A DNA stretch of 64,000 bases, taken from Tamlana sp. 2_MG-2023 (GTDB lineage Bacteria > Bacteroidota > Bacteroidia > Flavobacteriales > Flavobacteriaceae). The stretch lies in contig NZ_JAUOSF010000001.1 of assembly GCF_030548465.1 (NCBI RefSeq), positions 62,001 through 126,000 of the forward strand, given 5' to 3'. Under the pieces are notes generated by a model. It saw only the letters and a program-made list of their open reading frames with translations. It did not search any database and was not told the DNA's origin. The position numbers and the translations under genes were made by a program. Shown here one piece after another: positions 52,247 to 61,512 of this stretch. The stretch's first letter is position 1, and each line of letters starts with the position of its first letter.

Positions 52247-52900
52247 TCATTTAGATACGCTTTTCAGAGCTTCAATAATATCATCTGGTTCAGAGCGTGT
52301 TCTATAATCCACATCTACGTAACGCCATACTACAATACCGTGAGTATCTAATATAAAAGTTGCAGGAATTGGTAAAATACTGCCATCACCATTGTTGATT
52401 TTATCCAAATCCAAATTACGGTCTACGCGCATGTGCTCGGCTAAAAATTCAGGAACTTTCCAGGCGACACCGTATTGGGTAGCTACTTTAGCATCTTGAT
52501 CGGATAAGACGGTAAACTCCATGTCGTTAATTTCTGATTCAGATAAAGAGTCATCAGGTACCTGCGGACTCACAGCAACTAAGGTTGCTCCGAGTTCGTG
52601 GATTTCAGAAAGCTTACTTTGTAGAGCTCGAAGCTGTAAGTTGCAATAAGGACACCAATCACCACGGTAAAAAGTGACAACCACAGGGCCTTTATCAAGT
52701 AAGCCTTCTAAATTTATTAAAGTACCTTCAGCATTTGGAAGCTTGAAATTTGGTGCTTTTTGGTTAACTTTTAGGGCTTTTTCACCTTGTTGAAGCGCTT
52801 TTGCTTCATTTATGATGTCATCAACGCCTTGCATGAATTCTGGTTTGGCTTGACGGCCAGCAGCAATTTTAGCTTCGGTTTGTGCTTTTAATGTTTTCAT
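52247..52900 (-). CDS. Peroxiredoxin-like (AhpC/TSA) family protein
   Basis: This 217-residue cytosolic protein has an N-terminal helical part, followed by the thioredoxin fold with VVTFYRGDWCPYCNLQLRAL, where the first cysteine is the likely peroxidatic one, and LPIPATFILDTHGIVVWRYV. The start at MKTLKAQTEAKI (52900) is preferred over 52933. It reduces peroxides or hydroperoxides by analogy. It is downstream of the M3 peptidase gene with a hairpin in between, and converges with the fluoride pair. Confidence 0.9.
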   Translation of the reverse strand: MKTLKAQTEAKIAAGRQAKPEFMQGVDDIINEAKALQQGEKALKVNQKAPNFKLPNAEGTLINLEGLLDKGPVVVTFYRGDWCPYCNLQLRALQSKLSEIHELGATLVAVSPQVPDDSLSESEINDMEFTVLSDQDAKVATQYGVAWKVPEFLAEHMRVDRNLDLDKINNGDGSILPIPATFILDTHGIVVWRYVDVDYRTRSEPDDIIEALKSVSK

Positions 52901-52931
52901 TTGGCTTGTTTTTGAATTTTGTTCATAAAGC

Positions 52932-52964
52932 AAACCCTTCAGTTTTTTGAAACCTGAAGGGTTT
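52932..52964. terminator. Hairpin between the M3 peptidase and peroxiredoxin genes
   Basis: Perfect 11-bp stem AAACCCTTCAG/CTGAAGGGTTT with an 11-nt loop. It lies downstream of the M3 peptidase gene on the minus strand, 32 bp before the peroxiredoxin ATG, with only short T-runs there. Confidence 0.7.
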
Positions 52965-53012
52965 TTGTTGTATAAATATAATTTTTAAGAACGTGTTCTC
53001 CTAAAAACTCTA

Positions 53013-55157
53013 TTATTTCTTTACAGGAAAACCACGATCACGCATTAAGGCATCAATAGTTGCATCACGACCTCTAAATTGTTTGTAGGCTTCAGCAGGA
53101 TCCATAGCATTTCGTGGCGCGAATAGATATTTTACTAATTTACTTCCTACGTTTTTATCGTAAAAACCGTCTGGAGCTTCAGCAAAAGCTTCCGAAGCAT
53201 CACTGGTTAAAACATCGGCCCACATATAACCGTAATATGCCGTAGCGTAACCTTCTCCTGAAAATACGTGACTAAACTGTGGTGTGCGGTGACGCATAGG
53301 AATTTCTTTAGGAATACCTAGCTCTTTTAAGGTTTCACGTTCAAACGTTGCCACATCTATGTTTTCTGGGTTGGCAAGATGAATTTTCATATCTATTAAA
53401 GCTGAAGCTAAATACTCTGTTGTTTTGAAACCTTGATTGAATGTTGCTGCATTTTTTATTTTTTCCACTAAACTTTTCGGCATTGGTTCACCGGTTTTGT
53501 AATGCACCAAATAGTTGTTGATTACCTTATCAGTAGATAACCAACGCTCTAAAAGTTGCGATTGGAATTCGGTGTAGTCTCTAACGCCTCCATTCAGCGT
53601 TGGGTATTTTACATCTGCAGAGAAAAAATGCAGGGCATGTCCGAACTCATGGAAAAAAGTTGTCGCGTCATCCCAGGAAACCAAAACGGCTTCACCAGGC
53701 GCAGGTTTTACAAAATTAGAATTGTTAGAAGCTAACACATTGGTTTCTCCTTCAAATGAAGAAGAGCTTCTGTAAGTCGTAGCCCAAGCCCCAGAACGTT
53801 TTCCTTGGCGAGCATAAGGATCTAAATACCATAAACCGATATGATTTTCAGTGTCTTTAACGGTAACTTCCCAAACTTTGACATCTTCCTGAAAAACAGG
53901 GACAGAACCTTCAGGAACCGGCGTAAAGTTATAATTGAAAATTTCGCCTGCAACAAAAAACATGGCTTCGGTAAGTTTGTCGAGTTGTAAATATTGTTTT
54001 ACTTCCTCGCTATCTAAATCATATTTCTTTTTACGCACTTTTTCAGCATAAAATCTGTAATCCCAAGGTTCTATAGTGATGTTATCGCCAAGGGTATTGG
54101 CTACGTCTTGCATATCGGTAACTTCTTCTTCAACCCTTGCAATGGCAGCCGGCCAAACCGCCATCATGAGTTGCATAGCGTTTTCTGGTGTTTTTGCCAT
54201 GCGGTCTTGTAAACGCCATTCCGCATAATTTTTATAGCCCATAAGACCAACACGTTCTTTACGAAGTTTTAGTATTTTGGCTATAGTGGCTTTATTGTCG
54301 TATTCGTCATTATTATCGCCTCTTGAATAATAGTTTTCCCAAACTTGTTTTCTTAATTCACGGTTTTCAGAAAAGGTTAAGAAAGGATCCATCGAAGATC
54401 GTGTATTTGTAATGGCATATTTACCTGATTGGCCTTTGTCGTTTGCAATTTTCGCAGCCGATTTAATAAACCCATCAGATAAACCGTCGAGTTGGTCTTC
54501 CGTTAAATAGGTGATGTAGTTTTCTTCGTCGTGTAAAACATTATTAGCAAAATCGGTGTAAAGAGAAGACAATTCTTTGTTGATTTCAGCATAGCGCTTT
54601 TTCTTTTCAGCATCGAGATTAGCACCATTCATTTCAAATCTTTTGTAGGTTAGAAATACAGTACGTTGCGCTTGGGGCTCTAAAGGGGTTGTAAGTGAAG
54701 CCTCGTAAACCGTTTTTATGCGTTTAAAAAGCTTTTCATTTTGTGAAATTTTAGATCTGAATTCAGAAAGTTCTGGAGCAAGTTCTGATTGTATGGTTCT
54801 AAATTGTGGAGACGATAGGTTGCTGCTTAGAATACCATAGTAGGTCGATACGCGATCTAAGGTTTTACCAGCACTTTCCATGGCAACAATAGTGTTTTCA
54901 AAAGTAGGAGCTTCGGTATTATTAGCTATGGTTTCAATTTCGTCAAGATTGAGAGCCATAGCTTCCTCCATGGCTGGTTTTATAGCTTCAATAGAAAGTT
55001 TATCGAAGGCAGGAACACCGCCATAAAGACCATTCCACTCTTGAAGGAGTACGTTGTCACTCATTGTTTTTTTAGTTTCGTTAGAAGTGTCTTTTTTACA
55101 AGCGGTTATTGAGATTAAGCTGCAAAAAATAATTGTTTTAATGCTATTAGAAATCAT
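53013..55157 (-). CDS. dcp: M3-family peptidyl-dipeptidase, lipoprotein
   Basis: This 714-residue zinc metallopeptidase has a lipoprotein signal (SLISITAC) and the M3 catalytic motif HEFGHALH (near residue 505) with downstream Glu in the TEFQSQLLE region. The length and the GLWYLDPYARQGKRSGAW and HRTPQFSHVFSGEGYATAYYGY segments match Dcp, which removes C-terminal dipeptides. Lipid anchoring indicates action in the periplasm or at the outer membrane, degrading imported peptides. Confidence 0.92.
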   Translation of the reverse strand: MISNSIKTIIFCSLISITACKKDTSNETKKTMSDNVLLQEWNGLYGGVPAFDKLSIEAIKPAMEEAMALNLDEIETIANNTEAPTFENTIVAMESAGKTLDRVSTYYGILSSNLSSPQFRTIQSELAPELSEFRSKISQNEKLFKRIKTVYEASLTTPLEPQAQRTVFLTYKRFEMNGANLDAEKKKRYAEINKELSSLYTDFANNVLHDEENYITYLTEDQLDGLSDGFIKSAAKIANDKGQSGKYAITNTRSSMDPFLTFSENRELRKQVWENYYSRGDNNDEYDNKATIAKILKLRKERVGLMGYKNYAEWRLQDRMAKTPENAMQLMMAVWPAAIARVEEEVTDMQDVANTLGDNITIEPWDYRFYAEKVRKKKYDLDSEEVKQYLQLDKLTEAMFFVAGEIFNYNFTPVPEGSVPVFQEDVKVWEVTVKDTENHIGLWYLDPYARQGKRSGAWATTYRSSSSFEGETNVLASNNSNFVKPAPGEAVLVSWDDATTFFHEFGHALHFFSADVKYPTLNGGVRDYTEFQSQLLERWLSTDKVINNYLVHYKTGEPMPKSLVEKIKNAATFNQGFKTTEYLASALIDMKIHLANPENIDVATFERETLKELGIPKEIPMRHRTPQFSHVFSGEGYATAYYGYMWADVLTSDASEAFAEAPDGFYDKNVGSKLVKYLFAPRNAMDPAEAYKQFRGRDATIDALMRDRGFPVKK

Positions 55158-55541
55158 GAATAAAGATATTGAAATTGAAACAAAATGAAAATAGTGTCAA
55201 AAGTATGCAATATACATAAATTTGCTTGATTTGTATTTTAATTTTAAGAGGTTTTGGGGGTTTGTGTTTGGTATTGTAGTGTGTGTGTTGAGTTTTTCTT
55301 GAAATTGATAAGCTGTATGAAGTTCGGTTTTTGTTTGTATGTTTTTGATTGGTATTGTTGCTAATGAGCGCTAGTTTGGAAGTTAATTTGGAAGTTAGAA
55401 GTTTCAGGTTTCAAGTTTCAAGTTGGGTGTCATTTCTGAAGAAAAATATGTGGTATACAATAATCAGTGAAATCTGTGTCTAAAAATAGTCCTCGGTGAA
55501 TCTCTGCGAAACCTCTGCGTAGCTCCGTGTCATAGAAAAAT
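55158..55541. other. 384-bp intergenic region with short repeats
   Basis: No gene is seen. It contains a heptamer array (GTTTCAG then two GTTTCAA, 55401-55421) and a run at 55491-55534 with the periodic words TCGGTGAATCTCTGCG and CTCTGCGTAGCTCCGTG. The latter resembles non-coding repeats found in other Bacteroidota genomes. Confidence 0.5.
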
Positions 55542-56912
55542 CTACCCCATAAGCCATTTAATAATACGCAACTTCATATTAGAATACGGACTATATTTCA
55601 AATTAGGTTCCAGCCAAAACGATTTGTGTAAAATACTTTTTTGATGTGAAAAAGCATCAAAGCCAGTTTTTCCATGATAAGCGCCTATACCACTTAATCC
55701 AACCCCGCCAAAGGGCAGTTTGCTGTTTGATAAATGCATTAAACTATCATTAACAGCGCCACCACCAAAAGACACTTCTTTTAAAATCTTTTTAATTGTT
55801 GTATTACTTTTTGAGTAAATATAACAGGATAAAGGGCTAGGTTGATCTTTTACCTTTTGAATGGCGTCATCAAGGTTACTAAAAGAAATAACGGGTAGGA
55901 TAGGACCAAAAATTTCATCTTTCATCACTTCATCTTCAAAAGAGACCTTGTTTAAGATGGTCGGACTAATAAAACGAGCATCCTTATTGGTTTGTCCGCC
56001 AAAATAAAGCTTGTCTTGGTTAATAAGTTTAACCAAGCGTTCGAAATTAGTCGTGTTTATGATTTGTAAATAATTAGGCGCGTCCGTATAATTTTGATCA
56101 TAATGGTTTTCAATTTCAGCTTTTAAAGCTTCAAGAAAACGCGTTTCAATAGTTTTTTCAACTAAAATATAATCTGGAGCGACACAAGTTTGTCCGGCGT
56201 TGAGAAATTTTGCCCAAACGATACGCTTGGCCGTCATTTTGACGTTTGTATCATCTAGCACAAAAGTTGGACTTTTACCACCTAATTCAAGAGTTACTGG
56301 TGTTAAGTGTTTCGCAGCGGCTTGGTAAACTATTTTTCCAACCTTAGTACTTCCGGTAAAAAATATTTTATCAAAGCGGTGATTTAAAAGTTCGGTGGTA
56401 ATATCAACGCCGCCTTCAACAACATGGAAATAGTTTTTAGGGAAATTGGAGTTGATGAGCTCTGCCATTAAAGCTGCCGTCTCCTTAGGAAGTTCGCTAG
56501 GTTTTAGTATCACCGTATTTCCTGCAGCCAAAGCTGTTATAGCTGGTAACAAAGATAATTGATAAGGGTAGTTCCAGGCGCCAATCACTAAAGTGTTTCC
56601 TAAGGGTTCGGGGATGATGTAGCTTTTCGCTGGAAAGTTAACAAGATTAGTCCCTACCCTTTTCCGTTTAGACCACTTCGGGATGTTTTTTATGTAGTTG
56701 GAAATTTCATGATAAACTAGTGATAGCTCGGTAACATAGGTTTCAAATTCAGATTTTCCGAAGTCTTCATAAATGGCTTGGTATAAACTGTCTTCATTAG
56801 ATTTTAGAATACTTTTAAGCTTTTTTAATTGTTCAATTCTAAAAGCAACACTTTTAGTTTCATTGGAATTAAAAAACACTTTTTGTTGTTGTAACAAGTC
56901 GTTAATATCCAT
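55542..56912 (-). CDS. Aldehyde dehydrogenase family protein
   Basis: This 456-residue NAD(P)-dependent dehydrogenase is the length of the shorter, class 3-type group. The catalytic cysteine is in NAGQTCVAPDYILV (about residue 241), the general-base glutamate in VTLELGGKSPTFV, and the cofactor loop in FTGSTKVGKIVY. GAWNYPYQLSLLPAI and the KPSE element match. It probably oxidises medium- or long-chain aldehydes to acids. Stand-alone gene; the C-terminal region has hydrophobic residues that may aid membrane association. Confidence 0.93.
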   Translation of the reverse strand: MDINDLLQQQKVFFNSNETKSVAFRIEQLKKLKSILKSNEDSLYQAIYEDFGKSEFETYVTELSLVYHEISNYIKNIPKWSKRKRVGTNLVNFPAKSYIIPEPLGNTLVIGAWNYPYQLSLLPAITALAAGNTVILKPSELPKETAALMAELINSNFPKNYFHVVEGGVDITTELLNHRFDKIFFTGSTKVGKIVYQAAAKHLTPVTLELGGKSPTFVLDDTNVKMTAKRIVWAKFLNAGQTCVAPDYILVEKTIETRFLEALKAEIENHYDQNYTDAPNYLQIINTTNFERLVKLINQDKLYFGGQTNKDARFISPTILNKVSFEDEVMKDEIFGPILPVISFSNLDDAIQKVKDQPSPLSCYIYSKSNTTIKKILKEVSFGGGAVNDSLMHLSNSKLPFGGVGLSGIGAYHGKTGFDAFSHQKSILHKSFWLEPNLKYSPYSNMKLRIIKWLMG

Positions 56913-56994
56913 GGTTTTTAGAATGTTAATTGCTAATTATGATTGTTCTATGTTGTTCCTGTTTCGGTTATTTAAATTTTATCTTTCTCGTTAT

Positions 56995-58176
56995 TTACCA
57001 ATTGGAGTTAGCACCGCCGCCGCCAAAGCCACCGCCACCAAAATAACTTTCATCTTCAGTCGGTGTTGAGTTTCCTCCTAATGTTTGTGAAGCTATAAAA
57101 GCGGTTAAATCTTTGGAATGTGTTTCGTTTAATATCATGTTTTCTCTGGTAAAACCATGACGTGGCTTTTTTAAGTAATTCAATAGAATTAGAGCACTTA
57201 TAATTAATAATGCTCCGGAAATGGTGACCACAACTACGGGAGTTATTGTACTGAAGTAATATATGAACGTCATCACACTTAAAGCGGTTGTCATTAACCC
57301 CACACGTAAAAATAAAATCCTTTTCTTTTTGATGCCCCAATAGATATAGCCTAAAGGAATGAGTAAGGTGAATGCATAAAACAGGTAAGCAAAAGGAATG
57401 TCTTCGTCTTCTGTCAGGTTAATGCCCATGAGGTCAATACTTAATTCACGAACGACAAAGTAATTGCCTGCAACGTAAAAACAAGTTAATGAAACGGCTT
57501 TTAGAATGCTGTAAAAATCATTAAAAATGATGTTTGTAAATGTCTTTTCAAGCTTTAAAGTACCTAGAAAGAGTAATCCGAAATACAGCATAAAAGCAAA
57601 CGGAATAACCGCTTTAGCATAGCCGCCAATATCTACTAAGGTTTGAAAGATAATCCACCCCAAAAACGCTATGGATAAAAGGAGTGTTACTCGGTTAAGA
57701 TATCGTATTGATGCCAACGCAGAGAGGATAAACAGAACAATTGGGTAAACTAAGATATTTTCTGGCTCATTGAATAATATGCCTAAAGCAATAAATGAAA
57801 ACCCCGAAAATAGTCCAGCTTCGGTAACACCAGATAGGTAATGGTGTTTGTTTTGAATCAAAACTTTTTCAGTGAGAAATAAAAGAAGTATGCCAACGAT
57901 TGTAAATAATATTTGAAACCCAATATTATCTAAATCCATAAAAATAAACCCAAATGGTACTGCTGCCGTTGAAAAACCTATGTATGAAAGAATAAACAGT
58001 AATACCCTCATAAATACCGAAGGAGAATAAAGGTTCGTGTTAAACGCCTCACGGATGCCATCCCATTGTTTTTCACTTATCAATTTACTTTTATATAGCG
58101 ATTGAGATGTAGAAAGGATTTTTTTCTTTTCTAATGCAATTATGTCGTAAGCGATAAATGACTTATTCATGAGCAA
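56995..58176 (-). CDS. Polytopic membrane protein with Gly-rich C-terminus (DUF2157-like)
   Basis: This 393-residue protein has an N-terminal soluble helical region (about 1-55), then ten or so membrane helices, and ends with FGGGGFGGGGANSNW. A segment of about 20 residues before this tail is polar. The preceding overlapping gene is a DUF2157-type membrane protein with a similar N-terminal domain, so the two are likely related paralogues or partners. The start ATG at 58176 overlaps the previous gene by 14 bp; an ATG two codons later is also possible. Function unknown. Confidence 0.75.
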   Translation of the reverse strand: MLMNKSFIAYDIIALEKKKILSTSQSLYKSKLISEKQWDGIREAFNTNLYSPSVFMRVLLFILSYIGFSTAAVPFGFIFMDLDNIGFQILFTIVGILLLFLTEKVLIQNKHHYLSGVTEAGLFSGFSFIALGILFNEPENILVYPIVLFILSALASIRYLNRVTLLLSIAFLGWIIFQTLVDIGGYAKAVIPFAFMLYFGLLFLGTLKLEKTFTNIIFNDFYSILKAVSLTCFYVAGNYFVVRELSIDLMGINLTEDEDIPFAYLFYAFTLLIPLGYIYWGIKKKRILFLRVGLMTTALSVMTFIYYFSTITPVVVVTISGALLIISALILLNYLKKPRHGFTRENMILNETHSKDLTAFIASQTLGGNSTPTEDESYFGGGGFGGGGANSNW

Positions 58177-59125
58177 AATGTGATTTCTTCTTAACTAAAA
58201 ATACGATGTAACCAATACAGGTACAAGGGAAGTAATAAATCAGAAGGATATAACCATCACTTGTGTTGGAAACTAATTCGAAAAACAAATAGCTAAATGC
58301 GATATATGCTGAAATATTCGAATATAAAAAGAAAAGAAACGCTTTTGTTTTCCAAGTGTAAAATGACATGAATACAGCCGATCCGAGTGCTACTAAAGTG
58401 TATGGTATATCAAAAGCGGTATAGAATATTCCGGAGAGACACCCCAAATAAAAAGTGATCAATCCGAAGTTTTGATAAGTGAATTTAAAATGAGGTTTGA
58501 TATTTTCCTTTTCGGAAAGATAACCAGAAACGTAAAGGGATACTCCTAAAAGGATGGCGATAATGTGAGTGTAATTCGTAGATACCCCATCGTTTGCAGT
58601 CCAAGCGATAGGCGTAAAGGTAAAGCCTAAAGCGGCGGCAAGGGCGGTAATCCCCATAGCTAACAAGGCCCGGTTATCATACCTATAAGCCATAAAAAAG
58701 AATAGCGAAGCACTAAGGTATGAGCTCCAACTTGCTAAAATAGCTACTATTTCAAAATAAACTTGTATGTACGTAAACAGCCCAATAATTAAAAGCGATA
58801 CAAGAATCAGTAGGTAGTCAAAGTATACCAGTTTTACAGTAACCAAATCATGAGCATATGGTTTTGCGAATTTAGAGATGTAGTAAAACCCAGTTATAAT
58901 GAGTGTGCCCAGAAGTAGCATCAGTAATATATGGCCAAGCGACCCAATGTTTTCATAAATTAAATAGCCAATGCCACCTGTAAAAAGTAGAATGCCAATA
59001 TAGAGCACAGTTCGTAGCTCGTAATAAAGGGAAATTATTTCTTCTTTTCTAATAGATTCTAAGAAAGTAAATTGCTTTTCTGTAATGTGTTTTTGCTCGA
59101 ATAGAAGCTTATATATGTTGTTCAT
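58163..59125 (-). CDS. DUF2157-like membrane protein
   Basis: This 320-residue protein starts with a soluble segment (LLFEQKHITEKQFTFLESIRKEE) and has about ten membrane helices, including YIGILLFTGGIGYLIYENIG, a DUF2157-type pair. It overlaps the next gene by 14 bp, so both are translated together. I know of no defined function for the family. It lies downstream of the anti-sigma gene with a gap of about 50 bp in the same orientation, so it may be part of the sigma operon. Confidence 0.75.
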   Translation of the reverse strand: MNNIYKLLFEQKHITEKQFTFLESIRKEEIISLYYELRTVLYIGILLFTGGIGYLIYENIGSLGHILLMLLLGTLIITGFYYISKFAKPYAHDLVTVKLVYFDYLLILVSLLIIGLFTYIQVYFEIVAILASWSSYLSASLFFFMAYRYDNRALLAMGITALAAALGFTFTPIAWTANDGVSTNYTHIIAILLGVSLYVSGYLSEKENIKPHFKFTYQNFGLITFYLGCLSGIFYTAFDIPYTLVALGSAVFMSFYTWKTKAFLFFLYSNISAYIAFSYLFFELVSNTSDGYILLIYYFPCTCIGYIVFLVKKKSHFAHE

Positions 59126-59177
59126 TTAAGAAGGTTGGTTAGCAATAAAGTAATTCATTGGTTTGAGTTTAACTTCA

Positions 59178-59981
59178 TCACCCCGCACTAACAACACCCA
59201 ATGTATAAAGCATTTCCATGGTTGGTGATTCACTTCCTCCAGTTGGCTCTAAAGTGATACCAAAAGCTTCACTGGCATTAGCATTTTCGATTTCAAATAT
59301 TTTATTGGTATCTGAAATAAAGTTGTCAATAGTTCCTAAACTTGTAGGTGTTAAAGGACTTAACGTTAACGACCACACCTGGTAAACTTTGCCTTCTGGT
59401 GGTTCTGGTAAGCCTTGAGCATCTAAAAATATGCGGTTAGCGTTTTTATCCCAGTATACTTTAGCATAGGTGTTTGAGAAATTTCCTTGACCGTTAAGCG
59501 GAATTCGGGTAATATTATCATCACGCATTACGCTAATTAAGGTATTGGCTTCTTCTAAACTGTTTTTGGAGTTTTCAATTTGAGTCTCTAACAAAGATTG
59601 TTGTGTTTCGGCAACTTGAATGTCCGTTTGTAGCTGCTTGTTTTGGTTAAGCGTCCATAATAAGCCAGCTCCAAAAATAATGGATGCTGCCCAACCAGTA
59701 TAGGTAATCCAGTTGTATTTAGGTTTTACGATTGATATCACTTTTGAATCTCCGTTATTAAAACCTAAACGTTGTTTTATGATATTATAAATATGATTGT
59801 TACTTCTTTGAGATGTTGAAGCTGTTAGTTTCATGATGGCAGCTTCAATTTCTAAAACCTCCTGAAGTAATTCAGGGTGTTTCTGTAAAAGCTTATGGAT
59901 ATCTGCATTTTCTTGTTCAGAAAGTGCGCCAGCCACGTAAAGCTCTAAAATTCCAGATTCTATGTAGGTGTTAATGTCCAT
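59178..59981 (-). CDS. Anti-sigma factor, RskA-like
   Basis: This 267-residue single-pass membrane protein has an N-terminal sigma-binding region (ESGILELYVAGALSEQENADI), a membrane helix (YTGWAASIIFGAGLLWTL) at about 92-110, a coiled-coil linker, and a C-terminal periplasmic domain of RskA type (LPEPPEGKVYQVWSL and EAFGITLEPTGGSESPT). It starts 1 bp after the sigma gene and should hold that sigma factor at the membrane until a signal triggers release. Confidence 0.9.
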   Translation of the reverse strand: MDINTYIESGILELYVAGALSEQENADIHKLLQKHPELLQEVLEIEAAIMKLTASTSQRSNNHIYNIIKQRLGFNNGDSKVISIVKPKYNWITYTGWAASIIFGAGLLWTLNQNKQLQTDIQVAETQQSLLETQIENSKNSLEEANTLISVMRDDNITRIPLNGQGNFSNTYAKVYWDKNANRIFLDAQGLPEPPEGKVYQVWSLTLSPLTPTSLGTIDNFISDTNKIFEIENANASEAFGITLEPTGGSESPTMEMLYTLGVVSAG

Positions 59982-59982
59982 A

Positions 59983-60513
59983 TTAGTTTAAAACCATGCT
60001 TCTAAGTTCGTTAATACAATTCCTGTTTCGTGTTTTAATGGTGCCAATGGGCATGTCTAGTGCTTCAGAGGCTTCACTTTGTGTATACCCTTTAAAATAG
60101 AGCAGTTCAATAACTTCTATACACTTTTTAGCAAGCTTGCTTACGTATTTTTTAATCCCAATCGCATCGGTAGATTTGTCTAGGCTTTCACTGGTTTCAA
60201 GTATATCTACGAAAAAATTAGAGTTGAGGTTTTGTTTGGATTTTTTAAAACTTTTAGAACGCGTTTTATCAATGGCGGCATTACGAGATATATTTAAAAT
60301 CCATGTGAAAAAACGGCCTTTTTTACTAGAATAAGTATCTGCTTTATGCCAAGCTTTTACGAATACATCTTGCATCACCTCCTCGGCGATATCATGGTCT
60401 CTTACTATGTTGAAAATAACACCATGCATGCTGTCTTTGTACATGTGGTATAAAGTTTCAAAAGCTTTTTCGTCTTTTTTCTTGAAATTTTCAACAAGAA
60501 GGTCTAAATCCAT
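59983..60513 (-). CDS. ECF RNA polymerase sigma factor
   Basis: This 176-residue sigma factor has region 2 (VRDHDIAEEVMQDVFVKAWHKADTY and RFFTWILNISRNAAIDKTRSK) and region 4 (LLYFKGYTQSEASEALDMPIGTIKTRNRNCINEL). The pairing with an RskA-type anti-sigma gene 1 bp downstream indicates a SigK-type system. It is preceded by a long inverted repeat at 60576-60647. Confidence 0.93.
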   Translation of the reverse strand: MDLDLLVENFKKKDEKAFETLYHMYKDSMHGVIFNIVRDHDIAEEVMQDVFVKAWHKADTYSSKKGRFFTWILNISRNAAIDKTRSKSFKKSKQNLNSNFFVDILETSESLDKSTDAIGIKKYVSKLAKKCIEVIELLYFKGYTQSEASEALDMPIGTIKTRNRNCINELRSMVLN

Positions 60514-60575
60514 AAAGTTGCGAATGTTTACAATGTTTGGTTGTGAAGGCGTATTTCAATAGGTTTTAATATAAA

Positions 60576-60647
60576 TTGTCAGGTTGGGTTTGTATAAACT
60601 ACTTTTTGTTTGTAGTTTAAAGTTATTGAACAAACGCAACCTGACAA
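60576..60647. repeat. Long inverted repeat between yceI and the sigma gene
   Basis: The 18-bp outer arms TTGTCAGGTTGgGTTTGT and ACAAACgCAACCTGACAA pair with one mismatch. Inside is a second stem AAACTAC/GTAGTTT. The whole forms a branched or stacked hairpin of 72 bp. It could terminate yceI transcription or be a small insertion element; the T-run after it on the minus strand is weak. Confidence 0.7.
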
Positions 60648-60690
60648 CTAAAATATGCTTTTCCTGGCCTTATAAATAAGGTTTTAATGC

Positions 60691-61320
60691 TTAGTTATCA
60701 CGTAAAAATGTGCTTACTTCAATAGCGACATCTTCCCACGTTTTACTAACACCATCAGCTCCAGTATGTAAAGCTTCACAGGCTTTGTTTAATGATGCTA
60801 AGGCGTCTAAGGCTTTCCAATTTGCTAAATTCATAGTACCTGTTAAAGTCACACGTCTTTCATCGGTAATGGTAACATCCATTGGTAAATTTTGTGTTTC
60901 CCCATTCATAGTAACTTCAGCAACTGCAGAACCATTTACGAATTTTATAGTACCTGTAATTAAATCGGTATCTAGCATAGCGCCGAAAAAAGAAGCTATA
61001 ATTTTAGCATCACGTGTATTCGTCGCATCATTAGTAAATAAACTACTTACAGGAATTGAAAAATCTAAATTATTTAAAGCTTCTTCTGGTGTTGCTCCCG
61101 ATTTTTCATCAAACTTAACGGTAGTGAATTCCCCGCCAACGCCAACTTTGTCAGTGGTTTTGTAAGCGGTAAATTTTACTTTAGTGGCTTCTGGTTTTAC
61201 AACAAATTTTGCTTCAGATGAAACTTCAGTAGCGTCCTCAGTTTTTGTCTCCTTTTTTTCTTGCTTACAAGAAGCTAAACTTAAGGTGATCGCGATAAAT
61301 AATAAGCTTAATTTTTTCAT
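60691..61320 (-). CDS. YceI family lipoprotein
   Basis: This 209-residue protein has a lipoprotein signal (LSLASC) and a lipocalin-like YceI domain from about residue 38 (VKPEATKVKFTAYKTTDKVGVGGEF, and IKFVNGSAVAEVTMNGETQNLPMDV). YceI proteins bind isoprenoid-type lipids in the periplasm; the ligand here is unknown. It is located upstream of the sigma operon on the same strand, with the inverted repeat between them. Confidence 0.9.
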   Translation of the reverse strand: MKKLSLLFIAITLSLASCKQEKKETKTEDATEVSSEAKFVVKPEATKVKFTAYKTTDKVGVGGEFTTVKFDEKSGATPEEALNNLDFSIPVSSLFTNDATNTRDAKIIASFFGAMLDTDLITGTIKFVNGSAVAEVTMNGETQNLPMDVTITDERRVTLTGTMNLANWKALDALASLNKACEALHTGADGVSKTWEDVAIEVSTFLRDN

Positions 61321-61450
61321 TTTTAATAATTTAGGAATAAAAAATTCTTTTAGTAATTGGAGTTTGATTTTTTAAAGATTGATTTAAAACCTTTAAGTTC
61401 TTAATCAAGCGGAAAGTTAGTGAATAATAAAGGAAACGCAAATAGTCACT

Positions 61451-61464
61451 ATGACAAATATCAT
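61451..61464 (+). promoter_or_regulatory. Candidate CRP/FNR-type operator before hemN
   Basis: ATGA-CAAATA-TCAT has the TGA-N6-TCA spacing of CRP/FNR family sites. Its centre is about 43 bases before the expected RNA start deduced from the -7 element, a position typical of class II activation. The half-sites are short, so this is tentative. Confidence 0.35.
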
Positions 61465-61486
61465 GTTTTAAAATGTTGTTTACAGC

Positions 61487-61494
61487 TATTTTTG
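61487..61494 (+). promoter_or_regulatory. Candidate -7 element for hemN
   Basis: TATTTTTG matches TAnnTTTG and is 18 bases before the ATG at 61513. There is no clear TTTG at the -33 position, which is compatible with an activator-dependent promoter. Confidence 0.45.
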
Positions 61495-61512
61495 TGTATT
61501 GATCCTTTTGTC

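Noticed and set aside
61420-61512. Longer hemN start adding 31 residues
   Set aside because: The extra residues are unlike any HemN N-terminus and would span the likely promoter; the family start MLNELVNKYN is at 61513.
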